Origin: Alkalihalobacillus trypoxylicola
GTDB lineage: Bacteria > Bacillota > Bacilli > Bacillales > Bacillaceae_D
Direction of reading: 5' to 3'
DNA length: 64,000 nucleotides
Assembly (NCBI RefSeq): GCF_001590785.1
Contig: NZ_LTAO01000001.1
Location: 310,001-374,000 of the forward strand
In this document: positions 1 through 8,755 of the stretch, piece by piece
How the letters are laid out: every line of letters begins with the position of its first letter
How positions within the stretch are numbered: position 1 is the first letter of the stretch
The notes under the pieces: generated by a model
The model's database searches: none
What the model was told of the DNA's origin: nothing
Seen by the model: the letters and a program-made list of their open reading frames with translations, nothing else
Program-made: the position numbers and the translations under genes

Positions 1-604
<604 letters not shown>

Positions 605-611
605 TCTTGAA

Positions 612-1496
612 TTATTTCTTTACTTGAGACATAACTTCATCTGCGAAGTTATCTTCTCTTTTCTCAATACCTTCGCCCACTTCAAAACGAATGAAGCTTT
701 GAACGGTAGCACCTTTATTTTGAAGGAATTTGCCTACTTTTTGATCGCCATCTTTTACAAATGGTTGGTCAACTAAACATACTTGTTCAAAGAACTTGCT
801 TAGACGGCCCTCTACCATTTTTTCAACGATTTTTTCTGGCTTACCTTCGTTAAGAGCTTGTTGCTTTAAGATTTCACGTTCGTGATTAACCGTTTCTTCT
901 GATACAGAAGAACGATCCACATAAGTAGGATTGATAGCCGCTACATGCATAGCGATATCTTTCGCTAACTCTTGGTCTGTTGTTCCGTTAAGTACCGTTA
1001 AAACTCCAATACGGCCACCCATGTGTAAGTACTCACCAAATGCATCAGCATCTGTTTTTTCTACTACAACAAAACGACGAAGGGTGATTTTTTCACCAAT
1101 CTTTGCAACAGCTGAATTAATGTGCTCTTCAACAGCTGGTCCATTCCCTTGAAAATCTTGCTTTAAAGCCGCTTCAACGTCTGCTGGATTTTGTGTTAGA
1201 ACGTGGTCAGCTAAATCTTTTACTAAAGTTTGGAAAGCTTCATTTTTCGCAACAAAATCTGTTTCAGAGTTTACTTCGATAATGATGGCTTTATTTCCTT
1301 CTGATTTTACATATGTTAAACCTTCAGCCGCAATACGGTCTGCTTTTTTAGCTGCTTTTGCAATTCCTTTTTCACGTAAAAGGTCAATTGCTTTTTCCAT
1401 GTCACCATCAACTTCTGTTAATGCTTTTTTACAATCCATCATTCCTGCGCCTGTTTTTTCACGCAATTCTTTTACCATACTCGCTGTAATTGCCAT
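612..1496 (-). CDS. tsf: elongation factor Ts
   Basis: Nucleotide-exchange factor for EF-Tu: it releases GDP from EF-Tu during translation. The protein has the family start [20 protein letters not shown], a UBA-like N-terminal domain with DCKKAL, and the [12 protein letters not shown] core signature. Length is 294 residues, normal for Bacillus. The ATG at 1496 is chosen over an upstream in-frame ATG at 1520 because AAGGAGGCG lies just upstream of it and the family begins MAITA. It is downstream of rpsB in the standard ribosomal order. Confidence 0.97.
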   Translation of the reverse strand: MAITASMVKELREKTGAGMMDCKKALTEVDGDMEKAIDLLREKGIAKAAKKADRIAAEGLTYVKSEGNKAIIIEVNSETDFVAKNEAFQTLVKDLADHVLTQNPADVEAALKQDFQGNGPAVEEHINSAVAKIGEKITLRRFVVVEKTDADAFGEYLHMGGRIGVLTVLNGTTDQELAKDIAMHVAAINPTYVDRSSVSEETVNHEREILKQQALNEGKPEKIVEKMVEGRLSKFFEQVCLVDQPFVKDGDQKVGKFLQNKGATVQSFIRFEVGEGIEKREDNFADEVMSQVKK

Positions 1497-1617
1497 TATT
1501 TTACGCCTCCTTAAATTCAAGTATGTACGACATCAAAAGGTTTCAACCTTTATAAATGCCTACATAAACATTACATTGACTGAGTTTATATGTACCTTTC
1601 AGTCCAAAAAAGGATGG

Positions 1618-1644
1618 AAAGGGTATCCCCCTTTACCACCCTTT
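1618..1644 (-). terminator. possible attenuator between rpsB and tsf
   Basis: In the 164-bp rpsB-tsf spacer the minus strand has an AAAGGGT / ACCCTTT perfect 7-bp stem, followed about 9 nt later by a CCTTTTTT tract (1603-1609). The gap between stem and T tract is longer than ideal, so this could at most be a partial terminator that lowers tsf relative to rpsB. Confidence 0.35.
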
Positions 1645-1660
1645 GACCGCATAAATAAAA

Positions 1661-2386
1661 TTAAGCCGTTGTTGTTTCTTCTTCAACTTCTTCTTCAACA
1701 GCTTCAGCCGTTGTTGCTTCAATCACTGCATCAGCCATTTTTGCTGTAAGAAGTTTAACCGCACGAATTGCATCATCGTTACCAGGGATCACATAATCAA
1801 TTTCATCTGGATCACAGTTTGTATCAACAATCGCTACGATTGGGATGTTTAATTTATGAGCTTCTGCAATAGCAATGCGCTCTTTACGTGGGTCAATAAC
1901 AAATAATGCATCAGGAACTCCTGGCATATCCTTGATTCCACCTAAGAATTTTTCAAGGCGGTCCATTTCCTTATTCAATAAGATAACTTCTTTTTTCGGA
2001 AGCACTTCGAAAGTACCGTCTTCTTGCATTTTTTCTAGGTTTTTCAAACGAGTAATACGTTTTTGAATGGTTTCAAAGTTTGTTAAAGTACCACCTAACC
2101 AACGTTGGTTAATAAAGTACATTCCACAACGCTCAGCTTCTTCTTTTACAGAATCCTGTGCTTGTTTCTTTGTTCCAACAAAAAGGATTTTCCCTCCGTC
2201 AGCTGCAATAGAACGAACAAAGTTATAAGCTTCGTCTACCTTTTTAACTGTTTTTTGTAAATCAATAATATAAATTCCGTTACGCTCTGTGAAGATGTAG
2301 CGATCCATTTTTGGGTTCCAACGACGAGTTTGGTGACCGAAGTGTACCCCAGCTTCTAGTAATTGTTTCATGGAAATCACTGCCAC
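1661..2386 (-). CDS. rpsB: 30S ribosomal protein S2
   Basis: Small-subunit ribosomal protein S2. The signature [20 protein letters not shown] and downstream [18 protein letters not shown] are unmistakable, as is the [21 protein letters not shown] region. The C-terminus is acidic. Start chosen as GTG at 2386: it gives the family N-terminus (M)AVISMKQ and has AAGGAGGTG at good spacing; an ORF reaching upstream to 2464 is non-homologous. About 241 residues, the usual size. It has its own promoter at 2505-2533 and is followed by tsf. Confidence 0.96.
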   Translation of the reverse strand: MAVISMKQLLEAGVHFGHQTRRWNPKMDRYIFTERNGIYIIDLQKTVKKVDEAYNFVRSIAADGGKILFVGTKKQAQDSVKEEAERCGMYFINQRWLGGTLTNFETIQKRITRLKNLEKMQEDGTFEVLPKKEVILLNKEMDRLEKFLGGIKDMPGVPDALFVIDPRKERIAIAEAHKLNIPIVAIVDTNCDPDEIDYVIPGNDDAIRAVKLLTAKMADAVIEATTAEAVEEEVEEETTTA

Positions 2387-2504
2387 ATCCAACACCTCCT
2401 TATAATGGTTTTTGTTTTCCTCCGCATTCTTCATATTTGCCCAAAACTGTCGAAACAGCACCAATGTTCAAATCAGAATGCGTGTGTGATTAACACCGTC
2501 AACT

Positions 2505-2533
2505 AATATACCATATTGAACCTATGCATGCAA
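2505..2533 (-). promoter_or_regulatory. SigA-type promoter of rpsB
   Basis: On the minus strand, -35 TTGCAT (2528-2533), a 17-bp spacer and -10 TATATT (2505-2510). It lies between the swrB stop and the rpsB start, leaving a leader of about 115 nt. S2 leaders are often autoregulatory; no specific structure was identified here. Confidence 0.6.
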
Positions 2534-2549
2534 GCTCTAATTGCTACGC

Positions 2550-3068
2550 TCATTTATAAAAGTTTAATATAACCTGTACTTCACCTTTGCCTATTTTCAA
2601 GCTTTTAGCAATTTGTTCAATATTCTGGCCTTGTTTCGCTAAGCTTAAAACCCTCACGGTTAAGGAAGGTTCAAAAGCAACGCCCTCACTTTTACTTTCA
2701 TCAGAGAGGAATGGCGGTTGGTAATCACTATAACGCTCATCCTCTTGTATTTGCTCGCTACTTTGCTCAGTGCCGGAATTGGAGTTTGTAGAGGAACGGG
2801 TTTCTATCTCATCATCATCATCATCATCATTTGGAAGCGCTTTTATTTGAGCTTTTTCCGCATGATCTGTTTTTTTATTTATTTCGTTTAATAATTTTTG
2901 GTTTTCGGCTTGGATTTCTTGAACCGACGCCATTAACGCTTCTTCAACATCTTGTTTAATAGATTGTATGTTGGCTACATCCTTATTCAATTGACTTATT
3001 CTCGAGGATAATAAAAAAATGATAATAAATAAAATGGCGTGCAATAAAAAGCTTAACGTTATCCACAT
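2550..3068 (-). CDS. swrB: SwrB-like swarming motility / flagellar assembly protein
   Basis: Last gene of the fla/che operon, in the position and with the architecture of B. subtilis SwrB (YlxL), which promotes basal-body maturation and SigD activation. An N-terminal membrane helix (about residues 3-22) is followed by a coiled-coil-like stretch (about 25-70), an acidic low-complexity region containing six consecutive Asp residues encoded by a GAT run, and a C-terminal helix-turn-helix-like segment (SLAKQGQNIEQIAKSLKIGK). At 172 residues it is close to the known SwrB length. Function is inferred from position and architecture, since SwrB sequences diverge quickly. The 14-bp gap to the upstream gene implies cotranscription. 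Confidence 0.75.
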   Translation of the reverse strand: MWITLSFLLHAILFIIIFLLSSRISQLNKDVANIQSIKQDVEEALMASVQEIQAENQKLLNEINKKTDHAEKAQIKALPNDDDDDDEIETRSSTNSNSGTEQSSEQIQEDERYSDYQPPFLSDESKSEGVAFEPSLTVRVLSLAKQGQNIEQIAKSLKIGKGEVQVILNFYK

Positions 3069-3082
3069 GAATGAATCAGTCC

Positions 3083-3403
3083 TTACCCACTAAAATCAAT
3101 AAATTTCCCTTTATAGGGATGCGGTTTATCTTGGTGACTTTCTTTTTTTTCCTCTTCCTTTTGCTTTTCCGATTCGCGCTTATCTTTTTCTTGCTGCTTC
3201 TCTTTTGATTGCTCACGTATTTTAGAATGACTTAGCTCTTCTGACTGATTGACTGATTTTCGCTTTTGATCCTGCTCTTCCATTTGTTCCTTACTTATAT
3301 AATCCTGCCTATTTTGAAATCGTTGCTGTAATTGCTCTTGTATTTTTCCCGTTTTTTGGGATTGCGGGATGGAACCTTGCATTTCAATCGGCCGAAGACT
3401 CAT
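3083..3403 (-). CDS. small highly charged fla/che-operon protein, unknown function
   Basis: A 106-residue protein dominated by Lys, Glu and Gln, with a central stretch that would form a long charged helix (many KEKQ/EKQKEEEKK-type segments). The ends look constrained: an N-terminal MSLRPIEMQGSIPQSQ and a C-terminal HPYKGKFIDFSG. I recall similar HPYKG-x-x-ID-(F/I)-S tails in small proteins beside sigD/fapA in Firmicutes, but cannot verify this here. No membrane segment or known enzyme motif. It lies 13 bp after fapA and 14 bp before swrB, so it is cotranscribed with late flagellar genes. Function unknown; a scaffold or adaptor role would be a guess. Confidence 0.6.
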   Translation of the reverse strand: MSLRPIEMQGSIPQSQKTGKIQEQLQQRFQNRQDYISKEQMEEQDQKRKSVNQSEELSHSKIREQSKEKQQEKDKRESEKQKEEEKKESHQDKPHPYKGKFIDFSG

Positions 3404-3416
3404 TTGGACAGCCCCT

Positions 3417-4811
3417 TTAAGTTAAAGTTGAAATGGTTATTTCATTTTGAATAAGAGAGACTTGAATTTTTGGATAAGAGGATGTTAATTTACGTCGATA
3501 CTTCCCAAAATGGACATTTACATTCGGGAAGGCCATTCTCTCTGCTTTAATAAAACCGATGATTACGGAAGAAGTCAACTCTTTTAGCTCTTGTAGCTGC
3601 ACGTTTATATCTTCTTCTTTTTCCAAAAGGTCGTTTAAATGGTGCTGTACTCTTAATTTTTGGATTTTTTCACTTCCCATTAAAGGACCAACCGTTTGTT
3701 CTTTTTGAGCAAAAAGCTTCATCAGTTTGTCTGTTTTTGTACGCTCTTCACTCCATTTATGTAATTGAATCTCTAGCTCTTTTTGCTTGGAAACTGTTTG
3801 TTCAGAGGGACCAATATAAAGTTCTGTCTTCGTATGCATACCATTTCCAAATTCATTTGCTTGAATTTTAAAACCAGCTGAAATGGAGCCTCCCACAATA
3901 TTTCCTTTTCCTCTTGTACACACAATCTCCTGTCCTGCATAGCAATGGCTATGGAGGATGGATTGAGTAACATATATAGAATCCTCTACTTCAACATGTC
4001 CCTCGTTTATAAAGGTTGTCTGTAAGCTACCTTTAGCATAAATGGAGCTTCTTTTTTGTCCTACGATTCCTGCTCCTACAAAAATAGAACCATCTGCCTT
4101 CAGCTCAGCTCCTTCAACCGTTCCCATAATACGGATATCCCCACCAGCTTCGATTTTAAAGCCTGTAGGTACGTTTCCACGGATTACAACATTTCCAACA
4201 AAGGATATATTACCTGTTTTTGTCCCCATATCCCCTTTTATTTCATAAATGGGATAAACGTGCACCGTTTTCTTATTGACAGACATTTGACCATTAATAA
4301 GTGCATACAATGTATCTGTTTCATTATCTAAACGAGTATTTTTCCCCGGTCGGAGCGTGAAGTCTTTCCCTCTCTTTGCAGGTATTTCTTCTCCTAAAAC
4401 ATTTTTGCCTGGTTCGCCTTCCGTCGCCCTTATTTTTTGGGCCAGCTTCTGACCTTCTATTACGGATGGAATTTCAATTACCTTTTTTAAATCAGCTTGA
4501 CCTAGCCCTTCTTCCTGGTCGACCCCTTCTTCTTTTGTAAAAGCGACAATCTTTAAAGTGGCATCCTTTCCTCGAGTTGCTTCTTTCCCAGTTGCTATAC
4601 ATTGTGGCTCAAAAAATCCAGTTTGTTGCTCAAAAACAAAATCTAAAACCTTTGCATCGATTCCAAATTGGATGCCACCTTCTTCAATAAATTGACTGAT
4701 TTCATTTAAGTTAAATACTTGGTCTTCTAGTACTGGCTGCTCTTGCCTAACCCATGCCTGCATTTTATCAGCACTAATTTGCAACGAAAAATATTGATCG
4801 GCTACTAGCAT
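3417..4811 (-). CDS. FapA family (DUF342) polymer-forming flagellar assembly protein
   Basis: A 464-residue DUF342/FapA protein. The N-terminal third has the FapA region; the middle (about residues 195-300) is a right-handed beta-helix with repeated short hydrophobic turns (GNVVIRGNV, GGDIRIMGTVEGAELKADG, GSIFVGAGIVG) typical of the family; the C-terminal third is a predicted coiled coil (KQKELEIQLHKWSEERTK). In other bacteria FapA (SwrE-like) proteins affect polar flagellar placement or assembly. It sits between sigD and the small charged protein; B. subtilis as I recall it has swrB directly after sigD, so this arrangement is an expanded version. No signal peptide. Family assignment is firm, exact role is not. 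Confidence 0.82.
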   Translation of the reverse strand: MLVADQYFSLQISADKMQAWVRQEQPVLEDQVFNLNEISQFIEEGGIQFGIDAKVLDFVFEQQTGFFEPQCIATGKEATRGKDATLKIVAFTKEEGVDQEEGLGQADLKKVIEIPSVIEGQKLAQKIRATEGEPGKNVLGEEIPAKRGKDFTLRPGKNTRLDNETDTLYALINGQMSVNKKTVHVYPIYEIKGDMGTKTGNISFVGNVVIRGNVPTGFKIEAGGDIRIMGTVEGAELKADGSIFVGAGIVGQKRSSIYAKGSLQTTFINEGHVEVEDSIYVTQSILHSHCYAGQEIVCTRGKGNIVGGSISAGFKIQANEFGNGMHTKTELYIGPSEQTVSKQKELEIQLHKWSEERTKTDKLMKLFAQKEQTVGPLMGSEKIQKLRVQHHLNDLLEKEEDINVQLQELKELTSSVIIGFIKAERMAFPNVNVHFGKYRRKLTSSYPKIQVSLIQNEITISTLT

Positions 4812-4896
4812 ATTTTCAGCTCCTTAAGTGATTAAAATCTTACTCTAAAAAAGGGCAATCCATATTTTATGGCAATCTAATCAAATCATGAGGGCT

Positions 4897-5673
4897 TTAG
4901 GAATTTTCTAATTTATGCCTTTTAAATGCCGTTTGTAATCTTGAGATCGCTTTTGAATGAATTTGGGAAATTCTCGAAGTTGAGAGTTTCATCACTTGTC
5001 CTATTTCAGTTAAGGTTAAACCTTCATAATAAAATAAACTCACAACAAGCTTTTCTTTTTCTGATAATTGACTAACGAGCTCAACTAATTCCTGCTTCGT
5101 CGTTTCCTTCATTAACACTTGCTCAGGTGATAGCGTTGCTCCATCTTTAATCGTTGACATGAATGTATCTCTTTTTTCCGAATCCTGTGTATATTCATCA
5201 ATAGAAAGCATATTAGCCGTAAATTGCTCACTGACTATTTGACTAACCTCTTGCACGGTCATATCAATTTCTTCTGCAATTTCCTCAGCAGTCACATACC
5301 TTCCATATTGCTGTTCTAGCTTTTCAATGGTTGACTCTACTTTTTTTACTTTTTCTCTCATAGACCTTGGTAACCAGTCTATTTTTCTAAGACCATCTAA
5401 AATGGCTCCTCTTATGCGGAAAGAAGCATAGGTATCAAACTTCAAATCTCTTTCCAGATTAAATTTCTCCAGCGCATCGAACAAACCAAATTGACCATGA
5501 CTTAACAAATCATCACGATTAACATTTCTAGGAAGCCCTACCGCAATTCTCTGAACGTGATAATGAACAAGTGGCATATAAAGACGTACTAGACGGTCAC
5601 ACGCTTCTTTATCTTTCTCTTTCATCCATAATTCCCATAATTGATTTTGCTCATCTACCATAACGTGGGCCAT
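4897..5673 (-). CDS. sigD: flagellar sigma factor SigD (FliA/sigma-28 family)
   Basis: Alternative sigma factor that directs RNA polymerase to late flagellar, chemotaxis and autolysin promoters. Region 2 is clear (YMPLVHYHV, then FDTYASFRIRGAILDGLR and DWLPRSMREK), region 3 includes TAEEIAEEIDMTVQEV, and region 4 has LTLTEIGQVMKLSTSRISQIH, the -35-reading helix-turn-helix. Length 258 residues matches the family. AAGGAG precedes the ATG. It follows cheD by 22 bp near the distal end of the fla/che operon, as in B. subtilis, where distance from the promoter contributes to bistable SigD levels. Its anti-sigma factor FlgM is not in this window. Confidence 0.96.
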   Translation of the reverse strand: MAHVMVDEQNQLWELWMKEKDKEACDRLVRLYMPLVHYHVQRIAVGLPRNVNRDDLLSHGQFGLFDALEKFNLERDLKFDTYASFRIRGAILDGLRKIDWLPRSMREKVKKVESTIEKLEQQYGRYVTAEEIAEEIDMTVQEVSQIVSEQFTANMLSIDEYTQDSEKRDTFMSTIKDGATLSPEQVLMKETTKQELVELVSQLSEKEKLVVSLFYYEGLTLTEIGQVMKLSTSRISQIHSKAISRLQTAFKRHKLENS

Positions 5674-5695
5674 TTCGTTTGCTCCTTTACAGTTA

Positions 5696-6181
5696 TTAAA
5701 TATCTTTTGTCCCTTTCTGAACCGTTCTAATATTTAGAACCATTGTGCTTGGAAAAAACTCAATCGTTCTCCCACTTTTTCCTCCTACATCTTCAGAAAC
5801 AATTTGAATTTGTTCTTTCTCTAAAATATTTCTCACAGCCTCTACATTTCTTGGGCCAATTCTCATCATTTCATTCGCCTTAGCAAAGGTAAACATCTGA
5901 GCTCCGCCAGCCATTTTAGCCTTTAATTGTCTCTTTTTTGCCCCTTTATCTACTAGTAATGTAATTAAGTCATGAATCGCTGTATCCGCATATTTCGCAC
6001 GATTTTGAACAGCTTTACCATTTAAAGAATCAGGTAGCATAATATGGGCCATTCCTGCTATCCCATTTGCTGAATCGTAAATGACGATACCTACACAAGA
6101 ACCTAAACCAGAAGTACGAATGGAGTGAGGTGTTTTAACTAATTTTAAATCAGCCATTCCCACCTTTATAATCTCACTCAT
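5696..6181 (-). CDS. cheD: chemotaxis receptor glutamine deamidase CheD
   Basis: 161-residue CheD. It deamidates glutamines on methyl-accepting receptors and binds CheC, increasing CheC's CheY-P phosphatase activity. The catalytic Cys is in SGLGSCVGIVIYD and the His in GMAHIMLPDS; the conserved KMAGGAQMF and IGPRNVEAV segments follow. Its start overlaps the end of cheC by 8 bp, implying translational coupling. CheD normally works with CheA-linked receptor arrays, yet cheA is missing from this locus. Confidence 0.95.
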   Translation of the reverse strand: MSEIIKVGMADLKLVKTPHSIRTSGLGSCVGIVIYDSANGIAGMAHIMLPDSLNGKAVQNRAKYADTAIHDLITLLVDKGAKKRQLKAKMAGGAQMFTFAKANEMMRIGPRNVEAVRNILEKEQIQIVSEDVGGKSGRTIEFFPSTMVLNIRTVQKGTKDI

Positions 6182-6809
6182 TAAGAGTCACTCCTAAAGC
6201 AGTAAATATCGTCTCAAAGGCTTTCGGATCAGGGATAAAAAAGAATTGACCAGACAATGGCTTTTGCTTCGCTTCAACATCAATAATTTCAGTCTCGACT
6301 AATATGACATAATCAGAGTATTGAGATATATTGAGTACCGCATAATTAACGATTGCTCCAGCCATATCAATCGTTACAGCAGGAACTGTCGGCACTAAAG
6401 ATAATTGAGTAAAATCTGAAAAAGCAGACAAATAGGATCCGGCTAATATATTTCCTAATTCGTGAAGTGCAGAAATCCCTAATTCTTCTTTTGACTCACG
6501 ATGTAAATTAAAGGGCTGCTGAATGAGTTTGGATACGAGATTCTCAGCATCTTCTATAGACGTTAAAAACATCATGCTTCCAGATGCTTCTCCCTCAACT
6601 CTTAAAAAAATAGCGACCATTTCGACCTCTGCTCCGCCGACAATATCGGAAATCTCTGAAAAAGGAACTAATTTCACAGAAGGAACATTCATATCTATTT
6701 TTGTAAGTAAAAGCCTTGATAAGGCAGTGGCAGCATTGCCAGCACCAATATTGCCAACTTCCTTTAATATGTCAAAATGGTATGAATTCAAAGAATGAAT
6801 ATTAGGCAT
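6174..6809 (-). CDS. cheC: CheY-P phosphatase CheC
   Basis: CheC removes phosphate from CheY-P and works with CheD in adaptation. Both E-x-x-N phosphatase helices are present: DILKEVGNIGAGNAATALSR near the N-terminus and ALHELGNILAGSYLSAFSDF in the middle. About 211 residues, the usual size. The ATG at 6809 is preferred over the upstream ATG at 6827 because GGAGGAGGT lies just before it and the six extra residues are really the ribosome site. It begins 17 bp after the cheB stop; in B. subtilis cheA and cheW lie in exactly this gap. Confidence 0.94.
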   Translation of the reverse strand: MPNIHSLNSYHFDILKEVGNIGAGNAATALSRLLLTKIDMNVPSVKLVPFSEISDIVGGAEVEMVAIFLRVEGEASGSMMFLTSIEDAENLVSKLIQQPFNLHRESKEELGISALHELGNILAGSYLSAFSDFTQLSLVPTVPAVTIDMAGAIVNYAVLNISQYSDYVILVETEIIDVEAKQKPLSGQFFFIPDPKAFETIFTALGVTLNE

Positions 6810-6826
6810 TTTGTACCTCCTCCACA

Positions 6827-7879
6827 TTAAATATGCTTTAACATCGTTTCTGCAATCTCTTCTAAATGAACAATTTCATCAATGACTTTAGACTTAATGG
6901 CTACCTTAGGCATTCCAAAAACAATCGAGCTTTCCTCTGATTGTGCAATAGCATAACAGCCTCCTGCAGATTTTAATGAAAGTAAACCCTCTGTTCCATC
7001 TGCCCCCATTCCCGTCATAATAATGGCTACCTTTTCAACGGTTAATAAAGATGACGCAGAACGAAACAGCAAATCAACCGCTGGCTTTAGACCCTTAATA
7101 GGCTCTTCATCTAAATAATCAATCATTAGATTATGTTCTCCTTGCAGGAGCCCGATATGATAGCCACCTGGAGCTATATAAGCCGTACCATTTTGAAGGA
7201 TTTCGCCTTTTTCAGCTTCTTTTACGGTAATTTCTGAAAGAGAATTTAGACGCTCAGCTAAAGAATTTGTAAATCCTGCGGGCATATGCTGTACGATAAC
7301 TATCGGCCAAGGAAAATGAGCTGGTAGCTGAGTTAATACTTCTTTTAGAGCTTTTGGCCCTCCAGTCGATGTTCCAATTAAAAATATTTTTTTCTTCTGT
7401 GAGTATGACTTTTTAAAGGGCAAAATTGGACGTTTTTTTCTAACCGTAGGCAAAGAAACAATCGTTGATTTCAGGTTTTTTACCTTTGCGGCACATTTCA
7501 CCTTATACACAATAATTTCTGCAATTTTGTTAATGTCCAACGAAATAGCTCCGGATGTTTTGGCTATAAAATCAACAGCACCATACTCCATCGCTATCAT
7601 CGTATTTGTTGCCCCTTCCTTCGTTGTACTGCTCAGCATAATAATGGGACATGGATTTTCTTCCATTATCATTTTTAATGTTTGTAACCCATCTAAGACT
7701 GGCATTTCAACATCAAGTGTCATCACATCTGGATTCAACTGACGTCTTTTCAAAATCGCCTCTTGACCATTTCTTGCTGTTCCAATGACCTCAATCATCG
7801 GATCTCTGTTTAACATGTCACGAATCATCTTGCGCATAAATGCTGAATCATCCACGACAAGAACACGATATTTCTTCAC
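6827..7879 (-). CDS. cheB: chemotaxis methylesterase/deamidase CheB
   Basis: Response-regulator methylesterase that removes methyl groups from chemoreceptors when phosphorylated by CheA. The receiver domain (residues 1-120) has the acidic pocket VVDDS and phospho-acceptor Asp56 in MTLDVEMP. The C-terminal domain has the catalytic triad Ser171 (GTSTGGPKAL), His198 (QHMPAGFT) and Asp294 (GMGADG). Length 350, normal. All catalytic residues are intact, so selection to keep the enzyme persists although its kinase gene is absent from the locus. It lies 12 bp after flhG. Confidence 0.96.
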   Translation of the reverse strand: MKKYRVLVVDDSAFMRKMIRDMLNRDPMIEVIGTARNGQEAILKRRQLNPDVMTLDVEMPVLDGLQTLKMIMEENPCPIIMLSSTTKEGATNTMIAMEYGAVDFIAKTSGAISLDINKIAEIIVYKVKCAAKVKNLKSTIVSLPTVRKKRPILPFKKSYSQKKKIFLIGTSTGGPKALKEVLTQLPAHFPWPIVIVQHMPAGFTNSLAERLNSLSEITVKEAEKGEILQNGTAYIAPGGYHIGLLQGEHNLMIDYLDEEPIKGLKPAVDLLFRSASSLLTVEKVAIIMTGMGADGTEGLLSLKSAGGCYAIAQSEESSIVFGMPKVAIKSKVIDEIVHLEEIAETMLKHI

Positions 7880-7891
7880 TTTTTGGACCTC

Positions 7892-8755
7892 CTAGCTGAA
7901 AGTCTTTTTTCGAAAAAATGCTTTCATTTTTTCGGCAAAGCGAGATGTTTTTGTGATTCTACTTGACTCCCCTAGATAATGGGAAGCAATTGTTTTTAGG
8001 CCAGTACTGACTCCAGCATGTGGTAAGAATATAAGAAAAGGCTTTTGAGCTTTTACAGCCTTAGTGACCGATGGATCATTCGGTAGTGAACCTAGGAGGC
8101 GAAGCTCTTTGTCTAAAAATTGCTTTGAAACTCTATTAAGATTTGAGAAGGTTTGGGAACCTTCCTCTTTTGTATCTATCTTATTGATTATTAGATACAT
8201 AGGTTTTGAGTAATCCTTCAATGTTACAAATTTAATCATAGAATAGGCATCTGTCATGGAAGTAGGCTCCGGTGTAGTAACCACCATCATTTCATCCGCT
8301 GCCAATATAAAACCAATACTATCCTCTGTAACCCCAGCTCCTAAATCTAATAGGATAAAATCATTCTCTTGACTTAACGATAATAGCTGCTGTGTAAAAC
8401 GGTCTAATAATGATTGATTAATTTTAACGAAGCTTGTAAGCCCAGAACCACCCGATATATATTGAATATTTTCTGGTCCTTTTTCGATAATATCCCAAAT
8501 AGTTAATTGACTTTCAAGCATGTCTACAATGCTATATTTAGTCGGTTTTCCCAACATAATATCCAAGTTACCCATACCAATATCCAAATCTACTATCGTC
8601 ACTTTTTTTCCTTTTTGGGCTAATGCGATAGCAAAGTTTAAGCTGACATTCGATTTGCCGACTCCTCCTTTGCCACTTACAACCGCGACGACCTTAGCCT
8701 CTGTTTGCTGATTTTGATTCACCTGCCTGCGTAAACTCTCTGCTTGATCATGCAT
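7892..8755 (-). CDS. flhG: flagellum number/site regulator FlhG (MinD-like ATPase)
   Basis: MinD/ParA-type ATPase (YlxH in B. subtilis) that controls flagellar number and pattern. The N-terminal DQAESLRR peptide matches the DQAxxLR motif that stimulates FlhF GTPase activity. The deviant Walker A VVSGKGGVGKSNVSLNFA follows at about residues 25-42, then DLDIGMGNLDIMLG and DFILLDLGAG (Walker B). The basic C-terminal end (FAEKMKAFFRKK) resembles a MinD-type membrane-targeting helix. 287 residues. The start overlaps the flhF stop by 8 bp. Confidence 0.94.
   Translation of the reverse strand: MHDQAESLRRQVNQNQQTEAKVVAVVSGKGGVGKSNVSLNFAIALAQKGKKVTIVDLDIGMGNLDIMLGKPTKYSIVDMLESQLTIWDIIEKGPENIQYISGGSGLTSFVKINQSLLDRFTQQLLSLSQENDFILLDLGAGVTEDSIGFILAADEMMVVTTPEPTSMTDAYSMIKFVTLKDYSKPMYLIINKIDTKEEGSQTFSNLNRVSKQFLDKELRLLGSLPNDPSVTKAVKAQKPFLIFLPHAGVSTGLKTIASHYLGESSRITKTSRFAEKMKAFFRKKTFS

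Noticed and set aside
931-1749. Plus-strand ORFs opposite tsf and rpsB
   Set aside because: They are antisense shadows of highly conserved translation genes and have no ribosome sites or family motifs.
6810-6827. Upstream extension of cheC (six extra residues)
   Set aside because: The extra codons are made of the GGAGGAGGT ribosome site; the family N-terminus begins at 6809.
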